Shown piece by piece: positions 5,952-10,023 of a DNA stretch of 10,023 bases. A model generated the notes under the pieces. The model searched no databases. It had not been told where the DNA came from and saw only the letters and a list, made by a program, of their open reading frames with translations. The position numbers and the translations under genes are program-made. This stretch comes from Patescibacteria group bacterium (GTDB lineage: Bacteria; Patescibacteriota; Gracilibacteria; JAHISY01): NCBI GenBank assembly GCA_018817365.1, contig JAHISY010000064.1:1-10023 (forward strand), in the 5' to 3' direction. Position 1 is the first letter of the stretch. Each line of letters starts with the position of its first letter.

Positions 5952-5960
5952 TGCTAAAAT
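5952..5960 (+). promoter_or_regulatory. Extended -10 promoter (TGCTAAAAT) of the pilin-like gene
   Basis: This third identical TGCTAAAAT has its hexamer (5955-5960) ending 20 nt before the ATG at 5981. It predicts a leader of about 14 nt, A/T-rich and lacking a Shine-Dalgarno, very similar in spacing and sequence to the module before the gene at 4303. Confidence 0.6.
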
Positions 5961-5980
5961 AGCAAGAAATTAAAAATAAA

Positions 5981-6406
5981 ATGTTGAGAAAAATAATTCT
6001 CGGAATTGCCGCGCTCGCGCTCATTTCGGTTGCCGTGAATGCGGAGGGTATCGGTATTCTCAAAGCGGCGGAGCAGGCTGGTTTCGATATTGCCTGTCCG
6101 ACGGGAGTGGCGAATTGCTCGGATTCTTCAACTGAAGCTACAGATTATTCCACTGCCGGCACCCAAACTTTTATTCTCAAGATTCTCGGCGGATTGCTCA
6201 ACTTTGCCGCGCTTGCCGCAGTTTTGATGTTGGTGGTCGCGAGTGTGAGATTAGTTCTCGCGATGGGAAATCAAGAGCAGTTGCAGGCGGCGAAGAAGCA
6301 TATTCTTTGGATTCTCGCGGGGCTGGCAGTGATTATTCTTTCACTGCTGATCGTGAAGAATGTAACGGAGATGGTTTATGAGAGCACGGTGACGATTGTC
6401 GAATAG
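5981..6406 (+). CDS. Type IV secretion pilin-like (TrbC/VirB2-like) membrane protein
   Basis: This 141-aa protein has a signal peptide (MLRKIILGIAALALISVAVNA, likely cleaved near residue 21). A short extracytoplasmic stretch follows with two Cys (39 and 46) that could form a disulphide. Two membrane segments (about 65-91 and 108-126) are joined by a short polar loop, GNQEQLQAAKKH. This layout matches VirB2/TrbC-type pilins and the CPR-typical T4SS_pilin family, which supply the pilus subunit of conjugation-like or competence systems. No VirB4, VirB6 or coupling ATPase lies nearby, so its machine must be encoded elsewhere or it works alone. It has its own promoter, with no Shine-Dalgarno, and is followed by a hairpin terminator. 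The family is suggested by topology and length more than by a unique motif. Confidence 0.75.
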   Translation: MLRKIILGIAALALISVAVNAEGIGILKAAEQAGFDIACPTGVANCSDSSTEATDYSTAGTQTFILKILGGLLNFAALAAVLMLVVASVRLVLAMGNQEQLQAAKKHILWILAGLAVIILSLLIVKNVTEMVYESTVTIVE

Positions 6407-6466
6407 TCGGAATAAAAATTTAGCGGAGAGTCGTGCAAAGATTGAGCCGGAATCTATTTCAACATC

Positions 6467-6497
6467 AAAAAGCCCCGCATTATTCGCGAGGCTTTTT
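6467..6497. terminator. Bidirectional hairpin terminator between the pilin gene and groEL
   Basis: The arm AAAAAGCCCCGC (6467-6478) pairs with GCGAGGCTTTTT (6486-6497) with one mismatch around a 7-nt loop. The T-run on the plus strand and the A-run before the stem (a T-run on the minus strand) make it usable in both directions, as expected between convergent genes. Confidence 0.85.
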
Positions 6498-6503
6498 ATG
6501 TTG

Positions 6504-6523
6504 CCCTCGAGTTAACTCGAGGG
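6504..6523. repeat. Perfect 20-bp palindrome downstream of groEL
   Basis: CCCTCGAGTTAACTCGAGGG is fully self-complementary with no loop. It lies between the hairpin terminator and the groEL stop. With no spacer and no T-run it is not a standard terminator. One half plus its flank, AACTCGAGGGTT, resembles the left part of the dispersed repeat at 382-394, so it may belong to the same repeat family or be a protein-binding site. Confidence 0.6.
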
Positions 6524-6535
6524 TTAATTCAGAAA

Positions 6536-8176
6536 TTACATTCCCATCCCCATTCCTCCCATCCCGCCGCCCGGCATCGCCGACTCTTCTTTCTTCGGCT
6601 TGTCGGCGACTGCCGCTTCGGTCGTCAAGAAAATTCCCGCGATTGAACTCGCATTCTCGAGCGCCGAGCGGGTTACTTTTTTCGGATCGATGATACCGGC
6701 TTTCACAAGATCGACGAATTCGCCGCTTGCCGCATTGAAACCCTCGTTCGGATTTTTCGCCTCGACGATTTTCGCGAGAATCGCGCCTCCATCCGTACCC
6801 GCATTTTCCGCGATTTGCCGGACGGGAATCTCGAGCGCTTTTGCAATGATTTTAATTCCAGTCTTTTCGTCCGCGTCCTCCGTTTTTTCTAGCAGTCCAG
6901 CCAAAACTTTTCGCGCGCGAATCAACGCCACGCCGCCTCCCGCCACGATGCCTTCTTCGATCGCGGCTTTCGTCGCTTCCACCGCATCCTCGACGCGGTG
7001 CTGCCTTTCTTTCTGCTCGACCTCTGTCGCCGCGCCGACTTTGATCACGCCGACGCCGCCGGTCAGTTTCGCGAGTCGTTCGGTCAATTTTTCTTTGTCG
7101 AAATCCGAAGTCGTCGTTTCGAGCTCATTTTTAATCGCGTTCACGCGCGCTTCAATCTCTGCTTTCTCGCCCTTTCCGTCGACGATGATCGTGTTTTCTT
7201 TGTCGGCAATCACTTTTCCGGCACGACCCAAATCGTTCAGATCCGCATTCTCGAGCTTCAAACCGACTTCTTCCGAAATGACCTTCCCACCCGTCAAAGC
7301 GGCAACATCTGCGAGCATCGCTTTGCGCCGATCGCCGAAGCCGGGGGCTTTCACCGCTAGCGCGGAAAATCCGCCTCTCAATTTATTCACCACGAGAGTA
7401 GCCAGCGCTTCGCCGTCCACATCTTCCGCGATGATCACGAGTTCCTTTTTTCCCGCCTGCGTGAGCTTTTCCAGCAGTGGCAGGATTTCTTGAATCGAAC
7501 TGATTTTTTTATCAGTGATCAAAATCTCCGCATCCGTGAATTCCGATTTCAAATTCTGCGCGTTCGTGATGAAGTACGGCGAGATGTAGCCGTTGTCGAA
7601 TTGCATCCCTTCCACCACCTCGACTTCCAATCCCATCGTCTGTCCCTCCTCGACGGTGATCACTCCGTTCTCACCGACTTTTTCCAGCACGTCAGCGATG
7701 ACTTGTCCGACCTCCTCATTCTGCGCGGAAATAGTCGCAACCTGCCGCCGCTGTTCTTTCGTCTTCACCGGTTCTGCGAGCTTCTCGAGTTCGGCAACCA
7801 CTGCTGCCGTCGCTTTCGAAATTCCCGCTTTCAAATTCATCGCATTCGCGCCGGCGGTGAGATATTTCAACCCCTCGGCAATTATCGCGTGCGCGAGAAT
7901 TGTCGCGGTCGTCGTGCCATCACCCGCCACATCATTCGTTTTGCTCGCAACTTCTTTCACCATTTCGGCGCCCATATTTTCGAATTTATCTTCCAGTTCG
8001 ATGTCTTTTGCGATGGTTACACCATCATTCGTGATTGTCGGACTGCCATAACTTTTTTCGAGAATGACATTGCGACCCTTCGGACCCATCGTGATGCGCA
8101 CCGTGTCGGCGAGCTTCGTCACACCAGCGAAAAGTTTTTTCCGAGCTTCTTCGGAGAAGAGGATGGTTTTGGACAT
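6536..8176 (-). CDS. groEL: Chaperonin GroEL (Hsp60)
   Basis: This 546-aa protein is full length for GroEL, the ATP-driven chaperonin that encloses and folds client proteins in the cytoplasm with its lid GroES. Nucleotide-binding hallmarks are TMGPKGRNV (29-37), TNDGVTIAKDIEL (49-61, with Asp51) and VAGDGTTTATILA (83-95, with Asp86). The equatorial-domain signature RVEDAVEATKAAIEEGIVAG contains the catalytic Asp equivalent to Asp398 of the E. coli protein. The C-terminus has the usual Gly-Met tail (GGGMGGMGMGM). No groES-like gene of about 95 codons is adjacent and no CIRCE inverted repeat (TTAGCACTC...GAGTGCTAA) is visible in the 77 nt upstream. The leader is AT-rich, with no Shine-Dalgarno. 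The gene is preceded on the same strand by three tiny membrane-protein genes, so read-through from them is possible. Confidence 0.98.
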   Translation of the reverse strand: MSKTILFSEEARKKLFAGVTKLADTVRITMGPKGRNVILEKSYGSPTITNDGVTIAKDIELEDKFENMGAEMVKEVASKTNDVAGDGTTTATILAHAIIAEGLKYLTAGANAMNLKAGISKATAAVVAELEKLAEPVKTKEQRRQVATISAQNEEVGQVIADVLEKVGENGVITVEEGQTMGLEVEVVEGMQFDNGYISPYFITNAQNLKSEFTDAEILITDKKISSIQEILPLLEKLTQAGKKELVIIAEDVDGEALATLVVNKLRGGFSALAVKAPGFGDRRKAMLADVAALTGGKVISEEVGLKLENADLNDLGRAGKVIADKENTIIVDGKGEKAEIEARVNAIKNELETTTSDFDKEKLTERLAKLTGGVGVIKVGAATEVEQKERQHRVEDAVEATKAAIEEGIVAGGGVALIRARKVLAGLLEKTEDADEKTGIKIIAKALEIPVRQIAENAGTDGGAILAKIVEAKNPNEGFNAASGEFVDLVKAGIIDPKKVTRSALENASSIAGIFLTTEAAVADKPKKEESAMPGGGMGGMGMGM

Positions 8177-8253
8177 TTTGGAAAGGGGTTAAAAATTAAA
8201 ATATTAAGGATAAAGAATATTAGGGTAAAGTTTTTAGTTGATTTATTCATCTT

Positions 8254-8367
8254 TTATGTTGGCTGAGGAAAAAAGTTGTCTGTAGCTATCGAATAAATAA
8301 TAAAATAAATACTAACGGCAAACCCAATCCAAAACGCGATTAAGAAAATCTTTTTATTTCTATTCAT
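8254..8367 (-). CDS. 37-aa membrane protein of unknown function
   Basis: The protein has a basic start (MNRNKK), one long hydrophobic segment (IFLIAFWIGFAVSIYFIIYS) and a short polar tail ending in FPQPT. The ATG at 8367 is preferred to the upstream in-frame ATG at 8445. It overlaps the TGA stop of the preceding 56-aa gene (ATGA), which suggests coupled translation, and the longer version would only read that gene in another frame. It resembles the 38-aa protein at 8578-8694 in layout and sequence (N-K-IFL start, FxxP-T end), so the two are probably diverged duplicates. No function can be assigned; small single-pass proteins of this kind include accessory subunits and toxins. Confidence 0.5.
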   Translation of the reverse strand: MNRNKKIFLIAFWIGFAVSIYFIIYSIATDNFFPQPT

Positions 8368-8534
8368 CGAAAAAATAAAATAATAAATGGGGCAACTGCG
8401 GTAAAAATAACGAATAGCACCATTGCTCCCGAAGCGATGCCACAAACGATACCGCTGAGAAAAATTGGCATCTCAACAAAAAACCATTTCAGTTTAGAAA
8501 ATTTTGCGAATTTTATCCGTATTTGCGAATTCAT
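8364..8534 (-). CDS. 56-aa membrane protein of unknown function
   Basis: This frame runs from ATG at 8534 to TGA at 8364-8366. The protein has a basic amphipathic start (MNSQIRIKFAKFSKLKW) and a hydrophobic remainder that can form one long or two short membrane segments (about 23-40 and 39-55), ending FFR. The Gly/Ala-rich stretch SGIVCGIASGAM suggests close helix packing. Its stop overlaps the start of the 37-aa gene. There is no Shine-Dalgarno. The high AT content makes chance frames possible, but the basic-then-hydrophobic layout, the ATGA junction and the position in a run of three similar frames support a real gene. Confidence 0.5.
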   Translation of the reverse strand: MNSQIRIKFAKFSKLKWFFVEMPIFLSGIVCGIASGAMVLFVIFTAVAPFIILFFR

Positions 8535-8577
8535 TTTTTAAAAGTAGTTATTCTTAAAATTATTCGTAATCTTGATT

Positions 8578-8694
8578 TCAAGTTGGATGAAAAAAATAAA
8601 AAGTAAATATAAACATATAAACAATAAATAATGTAGCTAAAAAAATCATTCCTAAAAAAAACCCAACGAGAAAAATTTTATTTGATTTCTCCAT
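8578..8694 (-). CDS. 38-aa membrane protein of unknown function
   Basis: This frame starts with ATG at 8694, 17 bp inside the 3' end of the preceding large gene, and ends with TGA at 8578-8580. The protein has a short polar start (MEKSNK), one long hydrophobic segment (IFLVGFFLGMIFLATLFIVY and onward) and a tail ending FFHPT. The N-terminal pattern and Pro-Thr end are shared with the 37-aa protein two genes downstream. Translational coupling to the large gene is likely because the frames overlap and no ribosome-binding site is visible. Function is unknown. Confidence 0.5.
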   Translation of the reverse strand: MEKSNKIFLVGFFLGMIFLATLFIVYMFIFTFYFFHPT

Positions 8695-10023
8695 TAATTT
8701 TAATTTTAACTTCAAAATTTTTGACAACACCTGCCAGCTCACCGTCATCAATTTGATTATTCATCAGAATGTATGGACATTTGTAAAATTGTCTCAAACC
8801 ATATTTCATCTTATCAAAATCATAAACATCAAAAATCGTAAAATCAACCTCAAATTTACCCGCCGATTTTTCTGTCGCGGCAAATTCGATTTTGTGAATT
8901 CCGTGAATCGCATATTTTAAATCCCACGAATTGAAATTAATTCCGCCATCAAATTCATTCGACCAAAGTTCGCCGCTCAAAATTCCGGACGAGATTTTTT
9001 CTTTTAACTTTTCGACAATTTTTTCGTAAATCGGATCGGATTTGATTTTTTCCACAATCGGATCGTCGGACTCAAAGGTTAAATTTTTTTGGCTATTTTT
9101 TAAAGAATGAAATAAAAATTGCGATGAATATTTCCATCCAATAATCCTAAAATCAAGCGCAATCGCAGTCGCAAAAGACTTGTAATAGGCATTCTTCTCA
9201 GCATCGCCCACCTTTTCCAACCAGCTCCCAACCTCCTCAAAAAACTCAATCGACATGAAAAAGCTCGGACTTTCGTCGTACCACAACTCAATCGAATCTT
9301 CGAAAAACTTAAAATCGGCGGGCTGCAAATTCAAAACCTCACTTTTGCCTTGATCCAAATCGCCCGAAAAATAAAAGTTTTTATATTTATCCGAAGTCGG
9401 CGCCTTTTTGTTCGGCAAAATTTTTCCATTCACCGCTACTTTCAAATTGTCGCCGTCGGTTGATTTTTTTTGCGCGGCACTTTTGCAATTCGCAGTGATG
9501 CCGAAGTTTTTCGGCTTCACGCCCAAAAAAACAAAACTCGTCCACGGAATCCCTTTTCGATTACTCGGAATATTTTCCGGCGGAGAAAGTTCATCCAGCT
9601 CAAACTTTTTATCTTTGATTTCCAAGATCTCAATTTTTTTTAAAACAGGCTTTTCGTCCGCAAAAAATTTGAGGATGTGCTCGCCTTTTTTCAGCTCGAC
9701 AAAAAAGTAAACCGTCTTCGTTCCGCCTTGCAAATTCGCGCCATCGAAACTCGCCGCTGTCCCAAAACCTTTCCACGAAACTTTTTCGTCGTGAATTTCG
9801 TATTTTCCAAAATCGAATCCGTCGAGGCTAACTCGCAAATCGTCGTCGTCAGTAGAATTATTTTGCTTCGCGTTTTTCGCCGAAGCGATGATTTCGATGA
9901 CAAAAATTCCGTCGGCAGGGATTTCAAATTTCGTTTCAACCTCCTTCCATTCGTAAATCTGCCCGCCGGGGGCGGCGGAGAAATTGTCGCGAGTGAAGAG
10001 TGGTTTTGACAATTTGAAAGAAA
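8678..10023 (-). CDS. Large protein with two carbohydrate-binding-like modules, 5' end at window edge
   Basis: The frame is open to the window edge. A TTG at 10012 is the first possible start (444 aa), but the reading frame continues upstream, so the gene is probably cut here. Residues about 25-132 and 170-258 (from the TTG) are two related beta-sandwich modules with the shared pattern (S/T)TDxD(D/N)LxVxxxG, then KTVYFFVELKKGEHILKFFADEKP or its equivalent DSIELWYDESP. They look like sugar-binding modules seen in large CPR proteins. Residues about 270-444 form a separate domain: a helical part (WKYSSQFLFHSLK..., IVEKLKEKI) and a beta-rich part with DLKYAIHGIHKIEF and FTIFDVYDFD (391-400). I cannot name this domain. 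No signal peptide is visible after the TTG. The 38-aa gene overlaps the 3' end. Base composition is clearly more AT-rich than groEL. Confidence 0.65.
   Translation of the reverse strand, partial: SFKLSKPLFTRDNFSAAPGGQIYEWKEVETKFEIPADGIFVIEIIASAKNAKQNNSTDDDDLRVSLDGFDFGKYEIHDEKVSWKGFGTAASFDGANLQGGTKTVYFFVELKKGEHILKFFADEKPVLKKIEILEIKDKKFELDELSPPENIPSNRKGIPWTSFVFLGVKPKNFGITANCKSAAQKKSTDGDNLKVAVNGKILPNKKAPTSDKYKNFYFSGDLDQGKSEVLNLQPADFKFFEDSIELWYDESPSFFMSIEFFEEVGSWLEKVGDAEKNAYYKSFATAIALDFRIIGWKYSSQFLFHSLKNSQKNLTFESDDPIVEKIKSDPIYEKIVEKLKEKISSGILSGELWSNEFDGGINFNSWDLKYAIHGIHKIEFAATEKSAGKFEVDFTIFDVYDFDKMKYGLRQFYKCPYILMNNQIDDGELAGVVKNFEVKIKINGEIK

Noticed and set aside
6600..8266. Plus-strand frames of up to 297 aa opposite groEL
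   Set aside because: They are antisense shadows of a clearly conserved groEL frame, with biased Ser/Phe/Arg composition and no known domain.
8254..8445. 63-aa version of the smallest membrane protein, starting at 8445
   Set aside because: Its first 26 residues are a second reading of the 56-aa gene; the ATG at 8367 gives a normal basic-start membrane protein and an ATGA junction.

Overview
The window looks like chromosomal DNA from an uncultivated Candidate Phyla Radiation (Patescibacteria) bacterium, most likely Peregrinibacteria or a close relative. Three things point there: a DUF4012 surface protein, a two-membrane-segment type IV secretion pilin-like protein, and a near-complete lack of Shine-Dalgarno sequences. 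The code appears standard. Several genes end in TGA, so this is not a lineage that reads UGA as glycine. The assignment is inference from gene content; no marker phylogeny was possible.

Left part (1-2400): a perfect 12-bp inverted repeat (73-112) stands next to the start-less 3' remnant of a membrane-anchored protein (133-348). Next comes a small anchored protein on the minus strand (441-737), whose start overlaps that of a divergent TrmG10/Trm11-like RNA methyltransferase (714-1937). The methyltransferase faces a RidA-type enamine/imine deaminase (1992-2363, minus). A palindromic repeat lies between their stops and supplies the methyltransferase stop codon.

Middle part (2400-6500): three plus-strand genes encode envelope proteins: a DUF4012 protein with a C-terminal Ig-like domain, a CARDB-like/thrombospondin-type-3/PKD protein with a C-terminal membrane anchor, and a pilin-like protein. 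Each has its own TGCTAAAAT extended -10 element 9-21 nt before the start codon and no Shine-Dalgarno. They look like separately transcribed, short-leader or leaderless surface genes. A hairpin terminator at 6467-6497 separates them from the minus-strand groEL.

Right part (6536-10023, all minus): a gene of at least 444 aa with two sugar-binding-like beta-sandwich modules and an unassigned C-terminal domain runs off the window edge. It is followed by three tiny AT-rich membrane-protein genes (38, 56 and 37 aa, two joined by overlapping stop/start codons) and then by groEL, with no groES and no CIRCE operator.

The most unusual signal is a set of short tandem repeats with a 7-nt unit (TTTTCAA, ACTACAA/ACTACCA, TTCAGCA). 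They lie both between genes and, in frame, inside two genes. A 7-nt unit reads through all three frames, so each array gives one peptide cycle whatever its frame, and each unit is stop-free on one strand only. In both genes the arrays are in the stop-free orientation. They look like a dispersed repeat family able to enter coding sequence.
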